This document shows, piece after piece, positions 1-8,703 of a stretch of DNA of 64,000 nt (within the stretch, counting starts at the first letter, position 1; each line of letters begins with the position of its first letter). Made by a program: the position numbers and the translations under genes. A model generated the notes under the pieces. It made no database searches. It was not told where the DNA came from and worked only from the letters and a program-made list of their open reading frames with translations. The stretch comes from Streptomyces hyderabadensis (GTDB lineage: Bacteria; Actinomycetota; Actinomycetes; Streptomycetales; Streptomycetaceae): NCBI RefSeq assembly GCF_020404845.1, contig NZ_JAIOJZ010000018.1, forward strand, positions 79,276 through 143,275, written 5' to 3'.

Positions 1-1509
1 GTTGCGGGCGTAGATGTTGTCGATCTGGTAGAGGAAGACGAAGGGTGCTTCCCGGCGCATCAGCCGTTGCAGGTCGGAGAAGGCCGCTTCGCGCCGCGCG
101 GGGTCCTCGGAGAGTTCCTCGGCGTCGATGAGGCGGTCGGCCTCGGCGGAGTGCCAGCGGCTCTGGCGGCGGTCGCTGCGCACGTTGGACTGGACGATGC
201 TGGCGCCGTCCATCGTCCAGACGGTGCTGGCCGCGAGGTAGACCGGGCCGAGCGCGCCGCGGTTGTCGGAGGTGAGGCGGGCGGAGTAGGTGCCGGGGTC
301 GAGGAGGTTGACGCGGGCGTCCACCCCGGCCCTGGCGAGGAGCCCGGACAGGGCCTCGGCGACGTTGGCGTCGATGTTGGACGCGGTGAGCGTGGTGGCG
401 AAGCCGTGCGGGTGGCCGGCTTCGGCGAGCAGCCGCCGGGCGGTGTCGACGGAGCGGGTGAAGGGCTTGACGGTGGGGTCGAAGCCGAAGGAGCCGCGCG
501 GGACGAGTGCGGGCGTCTCGGTGGCCTTGCCGCCGAGCACGGCCTTGATCAGCAGCGGCACGTCGATCGCGTGGTTGAGTGCCTGGCGTACCCGGCGGTC
601 CTGGAGCGGGCCGCGTTCCAGGGTGTTCAGGGACAGGTAGGCGGTGCGGATGCCGGTGTGGCCGTCGATGGTGACGCCGCCGTAGCCCTCGAGTTGCTGG
701 GCGGCGTCCGGGGTGAGTCCGGCGACGAGGTCGACGCCGCCGCTCTGCAGGGCGGCCAGCGAGGACGAGGCGTTGGGGGCGGGGCTGAAGACGAGTCCGT
801 CGACGGCGGGGCGTCCGTTCCAGTGGTCCGCGTAGGCGCGCATCCGCAGTTCGTGGTCGCGCTGCCAGCTCTCGAAGGTGAAGGGGCCGGTGCCGACGGG
901 GTGGTCGGCGAAGGCCGCGTCGCCCACGTCGGCGAGGTGGCGGGGTGGTACCACGACGCCGCCGAACAGGGAGAGTTTGGCGGGCAGGATGGGGTCGTGC
1001 ACGGTGGTGTGGATGTCGACGGTGAGCCGGTCGACGACGGTGACGCCCTTGACGAAGCGCAGCTCGACGATCGGTGACTTGGTGGCGGGGTCGAGCAGGC
1101 GCTCGATGCTGAAGGCCACGGCCCGCGCGTCGCACACCTCGCCGTTGTGGAAGGTCACCCCGGGGCGGAGGGTGAAGCGCCAGGTGTGGGCGTCGGTGGC
1201 CTTCCAGGTCAGGGCGAGCCTCGGGTGCAGCCGGTTGTCCCGGCCGCGGGTGGTGAGGGTGTCGAACATGTTGATCAGGACGTTCATCGACACCATGTCG
1301 CCCTGCTTCTGCGGGTCCAGGGTCTTCGGGTCGCCCGGCTGGGAGACCCGCAGGACGTTCCCGGCCCGGTCCGCGGCGGCCGTCGTGCCGCACGCGCTCA
1401 GGAGCGCGGGAGCGCCGAGGGCTCCGAGCAGCAGACCGCCGGTCCGCAGGACGTGGCGACGGCTGGGACGGCTGCGGTCCACCGTGCGCCCCTGAAGAAT
1501 TCGTTCCAT
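1..1509 (-). CDS. ABC transporter substrate-binding lipoprotein, family 5 (partial, C-terminus outside window)
   Basis: This is the extracytoplasmic binding protein of a peptide/nickel/opine-type ABC importer. The frame is open from ATG 1509 to the window edge (503 codons), so only the extreme C-terminus is missing. The N-terminus has an Arg-rich stretch with a twin Arg (RSRPSRRHVL), a hydrophobic core and a lipobox LLSAC, so Tat-type export followed by lipidation is plausible. The mature part shows family features: an early 'DPKTLDPQ' block, 'FTLRPGVTFHNGEVCDA', 'GTGPFTFESW' and 'RVRQALNHAID'. A strong Shine-Dalgarno site (GGAGG) lies 9 nt before the ATG. It diverges from the IclR gene, its likely regulator. 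The cognate permeases would lie left of the window; the ligand is unknown. Confidence 0.9.
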   Translation of the reverse strand, partial: MERILQGRTVDRSRPSRRHVLRTGGLLLGALGAPALLSACGTTAAADRAGNVLRVSQPGDPKTLDPQKQGDMVSMNVLINMFDTLTTRGRDNRLHPRLALTWKATDAHTWRFTLRPGVTFHNGEVCDARAVAFSIERLLDPATKSPIVELRFVKGVTVVDRLTVDIHTTVHDPILPAKLSLFGGVVVPPRHLADVGDAAFADHPVGTGPFTFESWQRDHELRMRAYADHWNGRPAVDGLVFSPAPNASSSLAALQSGGVDLVAGLTPDAAQQLEGYGGVTIDGHTGIRTAYLSLNTLERGPLQDRRVRQALNHAIDVPLLIKAVLGGKATETPALVPRGSFGFDPTVKPFTRSVDTARRLLAEAGHPHGFATTLTASNIDANVAEALSGLLARAGVDARVNLLDPGTYSARLTSDNRGALGPVYLAASTVWTMDGASIVQSNVRSDRRQSRWHSAEADRLIDAEELSEDPARREAAFSDLQRLMRREAPFVFLYQIDNIYARN

Positions 1510-1550
1510 TGAACAACACCTCCGTTCCGTCAGATGGAATGCGGTTGGGT

Positions 1551-1563
1551 TAAGCTAAGCGAC
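1551..1563 (+). promoter_or_regulatory. -10 box and leaderless start of the IclR gene, with small inverted repeats in the divergent gap
   Basis: TAAGCT at 1551-1556 lies exactly 7 nt before ATG 1564, the spacing of leaderless Streptomyces transcripts, and no Shine-Dalgarno precedes either possible ATG (1534 or 1564). The gap toward the divergent lipoprotein gene holds GTTC-N4-GAAC (1504-1515) and TTCC-N7-GGAA (1525-1539), which could be IclR operators. All of this is motif inference. Confidence 0.4.
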
Positions 1564-2400
1564 ATGGTGAAAGCGGTCAACACCCGGTCGGTCGACCAGG
1601 AACTCGTGAAGGGCCCCGTCGACAAGGCGATGGAGGTGCTCGATGCGCTCGTCCAGCCCGGTGGCCCCCACCGGCTGGGGGAGATCGCGCGCCGTACGGG
1701 GCTGACCAAGCCCACCGTCCACCGGCATCTGCGGACCATGGCGGAGTACGGCTTCGCCGAACCCGCCGAGGGCGGCAGCTATCGTCCCGGGCCCCGGCTG
1801 CTGGGCCTGGCGGCGGCGGCCCTGAGCGACAGCCGCGTTCTGGAACTGACCAGGCCCGCCCTCGCCGACCTGCGCCGGCGCACCGGCCACGTCGCGTTCT
1901 ACGCGGTGCGCCACGCGTCCGACGCCGTGTACCTGGAGCAGTCGGAACCGGCCCGCGAGTACCGGATGGGTACCCGGCCCGGCCACCGGTCGCCGCTGCA
2001 CACCTGCGGCGTGGGGCTCGCCATGCTCTCCGCGCTGCCCGCCGAGGAGGCCGCGGCGGTCCTGGACGCACCGGACCTCCAGGCGCGCACGCCGAACACG
2101 CCCACCGACCCGGCGGCGCTGCGCGCGGTGCTCGCGCGGGCGGCGCTGTGCGGCTACGCCGTGGACGACGAGTACGACGAGCCGGACGTCAGGTCGGTGG
2201 CGGCTGCCGTGCTGGACGCGGAGGGCCGGGCGGTGGGTGCGATCGGCATCGCCGGACTGACCTTCACCCTCGACCCCGGCAGTGTGGAGGTGTTCGGGCC
2301 GATGGTGCGGGCCGCCGCGCGTACGGTGTCCGCCGGGCTCGGCGCGCCCGCCCCCGTCCTCGGCGTGGTGGACGCCGACCGGGGAGCTGAGCAGGCGTGA
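1564..2400 (+). CDS. IclR-family transcriptional regulator
   Basis: A 278-residue one-component regulator. The N-terminal winged helix-turn-helix (about residues 18-80) reads VDKAMEVLDALVQPGG, then LGEIARRTGLTKPTVHRHLRTM, the typical IclR recognition helix. The C-terminal part (about 90-270) is the GAF-like IclR effector domain. I use ATG 1564 rather than ATG 1534 because of the -10-like box 7 nt upstream and because residues before it match no family feature. It diverges from the family 5 binding protein and overlaps the next gene by 4 nt (GTGA), so it probably controls both the transporter and the serine hydrolase. The effector is unknown. Confidence 0.9.
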   Translation: MVKAVNTRSVDQELVKGPVDKAMEVLDALVQPGGPHRLGEIARRTGLTKPTVHRHLRTMAEYGFAEPAEGGSYRPGPRLLGLAAAALSDSRVLELTRPALADLRRRTGHVAFYAVRHASDAVYLEQSEPAREYRMGTRPGHRSPLHTCGVGLAMLSALPAEEAAAVLDAPDLQARTPNTPTDPAALRAVLARAALCGYAVDDEYDEPDVRSVAAAVLDAEGRAVGAIGIAGLTFTLDPGSVEVFGPMVRAAARTVSAGLGAPAPVLGVVDADRGAEQA

Positions 2401-3458
2401 GCGCGCTGGCCGAACTGCTCGCCGAGGGGCGGCAGAAGCGGGTCTGCTCCGGTGCCGCCTGGTCCGTCGGGGGCCCGGAGGGGCCCCTTGAGCGGGGCTG
2501 GACCGGCACCCGCAGCTGGGACGGCCCGGTGCTGGACGGCGACGACGTGTGGGACCTCGCCTCGGTGACCAAACCGATCGCCGGGCTCGCGGTCATGGCC
2601 CTCGTCGAGCGCGGCGCACTCGGCCTCGACGACACCGTGGGCGGGTACCTTCCCCACTACCGGGGCGGCGACAAGGCGGAGCTGACCGTACGTCAACTCC
2701 TCACGCACACCTCGGGGATACCCGGTCAGGTGCCGCTGTACCGGGACCACCCCACGCGTGCCGCGCTGCTGGAGGCGGTGCGGCTGCTGCCGCTGACCGC
2801 GCAGCCGGGCACCCGCGTCCAGTACTCCTCGCAGGGGTTCATCGTCCTCGGGCTGATCGCCGAGGCGGCGGCAGGGGAACCGCTGGACACACTGGTGGAG
2901 CGGCTGGTGTGCGCGCCGCTGGGCCTGCGGGACACCGTCTTTCGCCCGGACGCCGACCGCCGGGCGCGCGCGGTCGCCACCGAGGACTGCCCCTGGCGCG
3001 GCCGCACGGTCGTGGGCGAGGTCCACGACGAGAACGCGGTGGTGCTCGGCGGGGTCGGCGGCCACGCCGGGCTGTTCGCCACGCTCGCGGACATGGAACG
3101 GCTCGGCGCCGCCCTCGCCGCCGGCGGCCGGGGCCTGCTGCGCCCCGACACCCTGGCGCTGATGACGGCCGCCCACACGGACCACCTGGCGCTGCGGCGC
3201 GCCCTGGCCTGGCAGGGCCGCGATCCGGTCGGCTCCCCCGCGGGTGAGGAGTTCGGCCCGGACTCGTACGGTCACACGGGCTTCACCGGCACCAGCCTGT
3301 GGGTCGACCCGGCCACGCGGCGCTACGCCGTGCTGCTCACCAACCGGGTGCACCCGACGCGGACCGGTGACGGGATCGTCGCGCTGCGCCGCGCGTTCCA
3401 CGACCTCGCCGCCCAGGTGCCCCCGGTGGCAGCCGGCGCCCGGCATCGTGTGGAATGA
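2397..3458 (+). CDS. Serine hydrolase of the class C beta-lactamase / penicillin-binding fold
   Basis: A 353-residue cytoplasmic-looking protein without a signal peptide. The catalytic SxxK is visible as S56-V-T-K59 in 'WDLASVTKPIAG', the Tyr motif as 'VQYSSQGF', and a C-terminal 'GHTGFTGTSLW' occupies the position of the KTG box. Relatives include esterases, D-aminopeptidases and DD-peptidase-like enzymes; true beta-lactamase activity is unlikely without export. The GTG start overlaps the IclR stop codon (GTGA), implying translational coupling. The link to a peptide-type binding protein suggests hydrolysis of an imported peptide, amide or ester, but this is inference. Confidence 0.85.
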   Translation: MSALAELLAEGRQKRVCSGAAWSVGGPEGPLERGWTGTRSWDGPVLDGDDVWDLASVTKPIAGLAVMALVERGALGLDDTVGGYLPHYRGGDKAELTVRQLLTHTSGIPGQVPLYRDHPTRAALLEAVRLLPLTAQPGTRVQYSSQGFIVLGLIAEAAAGEPLDTLVERLVCAPLGLRDTVFRPDADRRARAVATEDCPWRGRTVVGEVHDENAVVLGGVGGHAGLFATLADMERLGAALAAGGRGLLRPDTLALMTAAHTDHLALRRALAWQGRDPVGSPAGEEFGPDSYGHTGFTGTSLWVDPATRRYAVLLTNRVHPTRTGDGIVALRRAFHDLAAQVPPVAAGARHRVE

Positions 3459-3462
3459 GCCG

Positions 3463-3996
3463 GTGACCTCCTCCGCACCGCGCGCCGAGCGCCCCGAACG
3501 CATCCGCCCCGCCGCCCAGAGCCTCACCGGCGTCGGCCTCGCCGTCCTCGATCCCGCCGGCCGGGTCCTGCTCGGACTCGGTCACGACGGACGCTGGGAG
3601 ATGCCCGGCGGCAAGGTCGACGCGGGCGAGGACTTCGAGACGGCCGCCGTCCGGGAGTTGGCGGAGGAGACCGGGCTCGTGGCCGCCCCGGCGGACGTGC
3701 GGGTGCTGGCCGTGCTCGTCGACGGCGTGGCCGGCCTGACCCGGGTGACCGCCGCGGCGGTCACCGAGCGGGCGGCCGGTACGCCCCGGGTCACCGAGCC
3801 GGACAAGATCGAGCGCTGGGAGTGGTTCGCCCGCGAGGCGGTCCCGGCCGCGCTCTTCCCGCCGTCCGCCTCGGTCCTGGACTGCGTGTGGCCCGGTGCG
3901 GAGCGGCGGGGTGCGGACGGGGTCCGGCGCTACGCGGTGGCCGGGCCGGTCGTGAACGGCAGCACGAGCCGGGAGGGGTGCGCCGCGTCGCGGTAG
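3463..3996 (+). CDS. NUDIX hydrolase
   Basis: A protein of about 177 residues that hydrolyses nucleoside diphosphate-type pyrophosphates. The NUDIX box is complete: G-x5-E-x7-RE-L-x-EE-x-G-L in 'GGKVDAGEDFETAAVREL' followed by 'AEETGL'. The preceding 'WEMPGG' is typical of MutT/ADP-ribose-type enzymes. Start choice is uncertain: GTG 3463 has a weak purine-rich stretch upstream and GTG 3448 is the alternative. It follows the serine hydrolase almost directly. Its 3' end runs 67 nt into the 3' end of the convergent CocE-type gene. The substrate cannot be told from sequence. Confidence 0.85.
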   Translation: MTSSAPRAERPERIRPAAQSLTGVGLAVLDPAGRVLLGLGHDGRWEMPGGKVDAGEDFETAAVRELAEETGLVAAPADVRVLAVLVDGVAGLTRVTAAAVTERAAGTPRVTEPDKIERWEWFAREAVPAALFPPSASVLDCVWPGAERRGADGVRRYAVAGPVVNGSTSREGCAASR

Positions 3997-5660
3997 ATCT
4001 TGTGGGTGACGGGCCGGCCCACCGGCAGGTGGAAGGCGTCCGGCGGCAGCAGCGCGTTGTGCTCGTCGGCGAGCGGCTCGTCGTTGGAGAGTTCCGCGAC
4101 CAGCCGGTGCCCCGGCAGGAAGGTCGCGGCGAACGGGTAGACGCGCAGCACGTACTCCTCGATCCGCCCGGGCTCGACGGGCACCGCCCGGGTGTGCGGG
4201 TGGTGCGGGTCGCCCTCGGTGGTGCGCTCCTCGTCCAGCTCGCGGTGCGAGGCCTTGAGGTAGGCGGTCGTGACGAGCTGTCGCTTCCCGCCCGGCGCCT
4301 CGTCCCACAGGCGCAGGATGAAGTTGGTGTCGCTCTGGTCGATCTCGGCGAAGAGGTGGGCCGCGCCCTGGCCGATCATCTCGGTGGGCTCGGTGAACGG
4401 GGCGGTGCTCCAGCTGAGGATCTCCACCTTGTCGGTCACCGTCAGCGGCGCCTGGTAGAAGCCGTCGGGGGCGGCGTGCTCCGCCCCCATCAGCTCCGGC
4501 TCGAAGGAGAGCGCCCGGCGCGGACGGAGGTAGAGGGAGCGGTGCTCGACCTCCTTCGGCGGCCACTGGGCGCCGGTGGCGTACTCGCGCGAGCCCTCGA
4601 CGTGGACGGTGACGGCGGGCTCGTCCATGATCCCGTTGTCGACGCCCTTGAGCCAGTACTCGTACCAGCGGAACATCTTGTCGTGCTCCTCGACGAAGGG
4701 GCGCGACTGCATCGGCGGGTAGGGGCCGATGTCCAGCTTCTTCGGTCCCTTCAGCGCCTGGTACAGCTCGATGGTGCCGTCCATGGTCCAGCCGCGGCCC
4801 TGGTCGATCTGGAGCCAGACCGGGATGTCGATGTTCGGCGCGAGCGTGACCGGGTTGCGTTCCTCGTACCAGTCGCCGTCGACCTCGTTCATCACGATGT
4901 CGAACCAGGCCTCGTGGTTCTTCGGGTAGTTGAGCACATGGACCAGGTTGGGCCAGGCGGCCACGTCCGGGTCCCGGAGCCGTTCGGCGACCTTCTCCTT
5001 GATCTCCGCGGGCGAGAAGGTCTCCAGCATGCGGGACTTGACGCCGTCGGTGAAGGCCCAGCCGGAGTCGCCGCCGCGGCCCTCGCGGGCGGCGCGCGGC
5101 ATGAACCACATGACGCCGCCGTGATAGGTGGTCTCGTAGAAGTCGTAGTGGCCGCCGCTGACGAAGATCGCCTTGAGGCTCGGCGGGCGTTCGGCCGCCG
5201 CCAGCACCTGCATCGAGCCGAAGTAGGAGATGCCGATCATGCCGACGTTGCCGTCGCACCACGGCTGCGCGGCGACCCACTCGATGAAGTCGTACGCGTC
5301 CTGGCCGAGCGGGACACCGCCGGCGTTGTAGTTGCCGATGTGCTCGCCCCCGGAGGCGCCGGAGCCGCGCAGGTCGCCGATGACGTGGACGTAGCCCTCC
5401 TGCACGACTCGGGCGATGTCGCCCGCCTCGATGCACCCGTCCCACATGGGGCTGGGCCGGCGCTGCGGCGGGGTGGTGAGGGCGAGTGCCTGCAGTTCCT
5501 TGCCGTACGGGCTGAGCGCCACCAGCGCGGGGCGCGGCTCGTCGGCGACCGCGCTGTAGGTGTCGGCGGCCAGGGTGACGCCGTCGCGCATCGGCACGCG
5601 CAGGTCCTTGCGGACGGCGATGGACTGCTGGCCCGCACGGATGGTCCGGGGGTCGGTCAT
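3930..5660 (-). CDS. CocE/NonD-family alpha/beta hydrolase (X-Pro dipeptidyl-peptidase S15 type)
   Basis: A 576-residue serine hydrolase, last gene of the six-gene minus-strand operon. The N-terminal catalytic domain begins 'VPMRDGVTLAADTY', characteristic of CocE/PepX enzymes. The nucleophile is S145 in 'GMIGISYFG', and 'GDLRGSGASGG' is the usual strand preceding it. The C-terminal third is the jelly-roll domain of the family. Cocaine esterase, glutaryl-7-ACA acylases and dipeptidyl peptidases share this architecture, so ester or amide bond cleavage is expected. The longer in-frame extension upstream is rejected because ATG 5660 has GGAG 9 nt upstream and overlaps the previous stop codon (ATGA). 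No signal peptide is seen. Confidence 0.9.
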   Translation of the reverse strand: MTDPRTIRAGQQSIAVRKDLRVPMRDGVTLAADTYSAVADEPRPALVALSPYGKELQALALTTPPQRRPSPMWDGCIEAGDIARVVQEGYVHVIGDLRGSGASGGEHIGNYNAGGVPLGQDAYDFIEWVAAQPWCDGNVGMIGISYFGSMQVLAAAERPPSLKAIFVSGGHYDFYETTYHGGVMWFMPRAAREGRGGDSGWAFTDGVKSRMLETFSPAEIKEKVAERLRDPDVAAWPNLVHVLNYPKNHEAWFDIVMNEVDGDWYEERNPVTLAPNIDIPVWLQIDQGRGWTMDGTIELYQALKGPKKLDIGPYPPMQSRPFVEEHDKMFRWYEYWLKGVDNGIMDEPAVTVHVEGSREYATGAQWPPKEVEHRSLYLRPRRALSFEPELMGAEHAAPDGFYQAPLTVTDKVEILSWSTAPFTEPTEMIGQGAAHLFAEIDQSDTNFILRLWDEAPGGKRQLVTTAYLKASHRELDEERTTEGDPHHPHTRAVPVEPGRIEEYVLRVYPFAATFLPGHRLVAELSNDEPLADEHNALLPPDAFHLPVGRPVTHKIYRDAAHPSRLVLPFTTGPATA

Positions 5661-6631
5661 GAGGGGTCGCTCCTGTGCTGCTGTGTCTGCCCGTGCTGGG
5701 CGAAGTGCGTGCGGTAGCCGGCCATGGAGGTGAAGAACGGCGACGGCTCCAGCGCGGGATCGCCGCTGTAGCCGAGTTCCTCGGCCACGCGGGCGAACGG
5801 GGAGTACGGCGAGTCGGTCTCGCGCGGTCCCGCCTCCAGGCATCCGCGGGCGGCCGAGGCGACGCGCGCCTCGATGTCCAGACTCTCGGTGATGGCCTCC
5901 TCGGCCTGCGCCTCGTCCAGTTCCACGCCGTACGGCGTGCCGTCGGCGCGGCGGTAGGGGTGCCCCAGGTAGAGGTGGCGCGGGCGGATCTCGTCGCGCA
6001 GGTACTCCAGGCTGGAGCGGTAGGCGACCGGGTCCGTGTAACCGGGGAAGTGGTTGGCGGCCCCGTGGACCTGGACGGAGTCGCCGACGAACACCGAGCG
6101 CTGCCCGTCCACGACGTAGGCGACCGATCCGGGTGTGTGGCCCGGGATGGAGTGCACCGAGACGGTGACCCCGCCGCCGAGGGACAGGGTCTCGCCGCCC
6201 CGGACGAGCAGGGTGGGTTCCATCTCGCCGGAGATGACGGCGTCCGCGGCGCCGGCCACCTTGGCCTCACCCTCGGGATCGCCCAGGTACCGGCCCCGGC
6301 CGTCGAGGTACTCCCGCACGTGGGCCCGGCGGGAGCGGAGCATCGGCGCGTCGGCCTCGTGGATCACCACCTGTGCGCGGCGGCCGGTCAGCTCCCACAG
6401 GGCGTGCGCCCCGCCGACGTGGTCGATGTGACCGTGGGTCAGCAGGATCCAGCGCACGTCCTCGACGCGGCGCCCGATCGCCTCCAGCGCGGGCACCATC
6501 CCCTCCCGCGGGGAGGTGGCGATGCCGGTGTCGACGATCGCCGGCTCGGGGGCGTCGATGAAGAAGCTGTAGAGACCGAACCGGCCCCAGGGCGAGAAGA
6601 GGGGGTGGACGTCGGCTTCGTGCGTCGTCAT
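5657..6631 (-). CDS. Metallo-beta-lactamase-fold hydrolase
   Basis: A 324-residue dinuclear zinc hydrolase. The metal motif HxHxDH is complete at H66-G-H68-I-D70-H71 in 'LLTHGHIDHVGG', with further ligands expected at 'HSIPGHTPGS' and 'LGHPYRR'. The length and C-terminal helical extension fit the glyoxalase II/lactonase-type branch. It is coupled to both neighbours by 4-nt overlaps (ATGA). Together with the phosphotriesterase-fold proteins in the operon it supports hydrolysis of a lactone, thioester or ester intermediate. That role is inferred from context. Confidence 0.88.
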   Translation of the reverse strand: MTTHEADVHPLFSPWGRFGLYSFFIDAPEPAIVDTGIATSPREGMVPALEAIGRRVEDVRWILLTHGHIDHVGGAHALWELTGRRAQVVIHEADAPMLRSRRAHVREYLDGRGRYLGDPEGEAKVAGAADAVISGEMEPTLLVRGGETLSLGGGVTVSVHSIPGHTPGSVAYVVDGQRSVFVGDSVQVHGAANHFPGYTDPVAYRSSLEYLRDEIRPRHLYLGHPYRRADGTPYGVELDEAQAEEAITESLDIEARVASAARGCLEAGPRETDSPYSPFARVAEELGYSGDPALEPSPFFTSMAGYRTHFAQHGQTQQHRSDPS

Positions 6632-7569
6632 GACTGCTTCCCCCGGCCCGCCCGGTCGAGGAAGTCGCGCGTCTCGGCGAAGACCCGGTGGTACTCCGGG
6701 AGCCAGGAGAAGTGCTGGACGAATCCGTGGCCCGCGCCGTCGTAGCGGCTCACCGTCGCCGCGACTCCGGCCTCGCGCAGCCGCCGCCCGTACAGCTCGC
6801 CCTCGTCGCGCATCGGGTCGTACTGCGCGGTGACGACGAGCGCCGGCGGCAGTCCGGTGAGGTCTTGCCGCTTGATCGGGGAGACGAGCGGGTCGGCCGG
6901 GTCGGCACCGCTGTCCAGGTAGAAGGCGTTGAACGGCTTCAGCCCCGCCGTCTCCAGGCCGTAGCCCACCGCGTTCTCCCGCAGCGAGGCGTAGCGGTCG
7001 ACGTCGAAGTCCAGGTCGAGCGAGGGGTAGTAGAGGATCTGGTGGGTGATCCGGTCGAAGCCGTCGTCGTGCGCCCGGGCGGCGACCGCGGCGGCGAAGG
7101 TGCCGCCGGAGCTGTCACCGGCGACGGCCAGGGTCGTGCCGTCCCAGCCCAGGCCCTCGCCCTTCTCGGCGACCCAGCGCGTGACGGCGTAGCAGTCGTC
7201 GAGACCGGCCGGGAAGGCGGCCTCGGGGGCCAGCCGGTAGCCGACGGAGACGACCTTGAGCCCGGTCTCCTTCGCCAGCGCACGCGCGACGTGGTCGTGC
7301 GTCTCCAGGCTGCCGAGGAAGAAGGCGCCGCCGTGGAAGTAGACGATCACGCCGTGGGTGCCGGCCTCGTCCGGGGTGTAGACGCGCACGGGCACGTCGC
7401 CGGAGGCGGTGTGCGCGGTCGTGTCCTCGACCGCGTTCAGCGGCAGGCGCTCGTCCACGGGGGCGACGTGCGCCTCGTCCGCGGCGCGCATCGCGACCGG
7501 GTCGAGCGGGCCCTCGGGCGGGGTCGGCAGGCCGGCGAGGAACGTGGCGATCTCCGGGTGCAGGGGCAT
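6628..7569 (-). CDS. HSL-type alpha/beta hydrolase (esterase)
   Basis: A 313-residue carboxylesterase of the hormone-sensitive-lipase family. The oxyanion-hole motif HGGAFF starts at residue 79 and the nucleophile is S153 in GDSSGG. The acid and base are probably in 'YDPMRDEGELY' and 'GAGHGFVQ'. The ATG at 7569 has AGGAG 8 nt upstream; a much longer in-frame extension toward 8004 is antisense to the neighbouring gene's real frame and is rejected. It lies 5 nt after the monooxygenase stop and overlaps the following gene by 4 nt, so it is part of the operon. Confidence 0.92.
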   Translation of the reverse strand: MPLHPEIATFLAGLPTPPEGPLDPVAMRAADEAHVAPVDERLPLNAVEDTTAHTASGDVPVRVYTPDEAGTHGVIVYFHGGAFFLGSLETHDHVARALAKETGLKVVSVGYRLAPEAAFPAGLDDCYAVTRWVAEKGEGLGWDGTTLAVAGDSSGGTFAAAVAARAHDDGFDRITHQILYYPSLDLDFDVDRYASLRENAVGYGLETAGLKPFNAFYLDSGADPADPLVSPIKRQDLTGLPPALVVTAQYDPMRDEGELYGRRLREAGVAATVSRYDGAGHGFVQHFSWLPEYHRVFAETRDFLDRAGRGKQS

Positions 7570-7574
7570 GGTCG

Positions 7575-8690
7575 TCACTCCTGGGGTGCGGCGGCGGCGG
7601 GCTTCTGGCCGGGGAAGACCGACTCGATCTCCTCGGCGGACCAGCCCTGGCGGGAGATGGCCTGGAGCTTGTCGGTCACCGGCTTGCGGACGGCCTGGTA
7701 GCGGGCCAGCGCCTCGGGCACCGTGTCCGCGGCGCGCAGCGCGTCGGCGAGCGCTCCGGCGTCCTCGATCGCGGAGTTGGCGCCCTGCCCCTGGTGGTGC
7801 AGCATCGAGTGGGCCGCGTCGCCCACCAGGACGACCGAGTCCGAGTGCCAGGTGTCGATCGGATCGATGTCGTAGACCGCGCGGATGTTCACCAGGTCCA
7901 TGTCCAGGTCGCGGGTGATGGCGACGATGCGCTCGTCGAATCCCTCCACCGTGGCCAGCATGTCGTCCTTGGTGTTCTGCGGGTTCCACGTGCTGTCCGC
8001 GCACAGTGCGGTGATGTCGAAGGACACCTGGCCCCGGTGGCGCAGCGGCAGCAGGTAGACCTTGGTGCCCTTGCCGACGTACATCCGCAGGTTGTCGTCG
8101 GTGACCATGCCGTGGGCGTCGTCGGCGGGGATGACCGCGCGGTAGGCGTGCTCGCCGGAGAACACCGGCTCCTTGTCGCTGAACAGCTCCCCCCGGACCA
8201 CCGACTTGATGCCGTCGGCGCCGACGACGAGGTCGGCCTCGACGCGCTCACCGCCCGCGAAGGTGAGCACCGGGCGGTCGCCGTCGTCGTGGATGGTCTC
8301 CAGCCGGTGGCCGAGGCGCACCATGCCCTCGGGCAGCACGCCCAGCAGCGCCTCGATGAAGTCGCCCCGGTGGATCAGATGGGTGTGGGCCTGCTCCCCG
8401 TCGGCCGGCCAGGCCTCCTTCATGATCGGCTCACCGGTCGCGGTGAGGATCTCGAAGTACTCGCTCGGCGAGCTGACCTTCGCGACCGCGTCGAAGATCC
8501 CCCACTCACGGAACCTGTTCACGGTGGACGGGCGCAGCCCGATCCCGGCACCGACCTCGCGGATCCGGGCCGCCTGCTCGTAGACGGCGACGTCCGCGCC
8601 GAGCAGGCTCAGCGCCTTGGCCGCCGCCGCGCCGCCGTATCCCGCGCCCACTACGGCGATCTTCAGTTTCTTCAGGTCCGAGGACTGCAT
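7575..8690 (-). CDS. FAD-dependent aromatic-ring monooxygenase (salicylate/3-hydroxybenzoate hydroxylase-like)
   Basis: A 371-residue class A flavoprotein hydroxylase. It has the Rossmann motif G15-A-G17-Y-G-G20, the 'VVGADGIKS' (DG) motif contacting FAD and NADPH, and 'VVLVGDAAHSMLHHQGQGAN' (GD motif) binding the flavin ribityl chain. Enzymes of this group hydroxylate phenolic carboxylates and similar aromatic rings. It sits in the middle of the operon, between the phosphotriesterase-fold gene (14-nt gap) and the esterase (5-nt gap). That argues for an aromatic intermediate in the pathway. The actual substrate is unknown. Confidence 0.9.
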   Translation of the reverse strand: MQSSDLKKLKIAVVGAGYGGAAAAKALSLLGADVAVYEQAARIREVGAGIGLRPSTVNRFREWGIFDAVAKVSSPSEYFEILTATGEPIMKEAWPADGEQAHTHLIHRGDFIEALLGVLPEGMVRLGHRLETIHDDGDRPVLTFAGGERVEADLVVGADGIKSVVRGELFSDKEPVFSGEHAYRAVIPADDAHGMVTDDNLRMYVGKGTKVYLLPLRHRGQVSFDITALCADSTWNPQNTKDDMLATVEGFDERIVAITRDLDMDLVNIRAVYDIDPIDTWHSDSVVLVGDAAHSMLHHQGQGANSAIEDAGALADALRAADTVPEALARYQAVRKPVTDKLQAISRQGWSAEEIESVFPGQKPAAAAPQE

Positions 8691-8703
8691 GGTGGTTCTC
8701 TCT

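Noticed and set aside
67..1512. Several long plus-strand open frames at the left edge (336, 205 and 121 codons)
   Set aside because: They are antisense to the family 5 binding-protein gene, whose minus frame has a lipoprotein signal, family motifs and a strong ribosome site. The plus frames are Gly/Val/Ala- or Arg/Ser-rich artefacts of high GC.
3337..6270. 977-codon minus-strand frame across NUDIX, CocE and MBL genes
   Set aside because: Composition is Arg/Pro/Gly-rich with no domain, and it lies out of frame to three well-supported genes.
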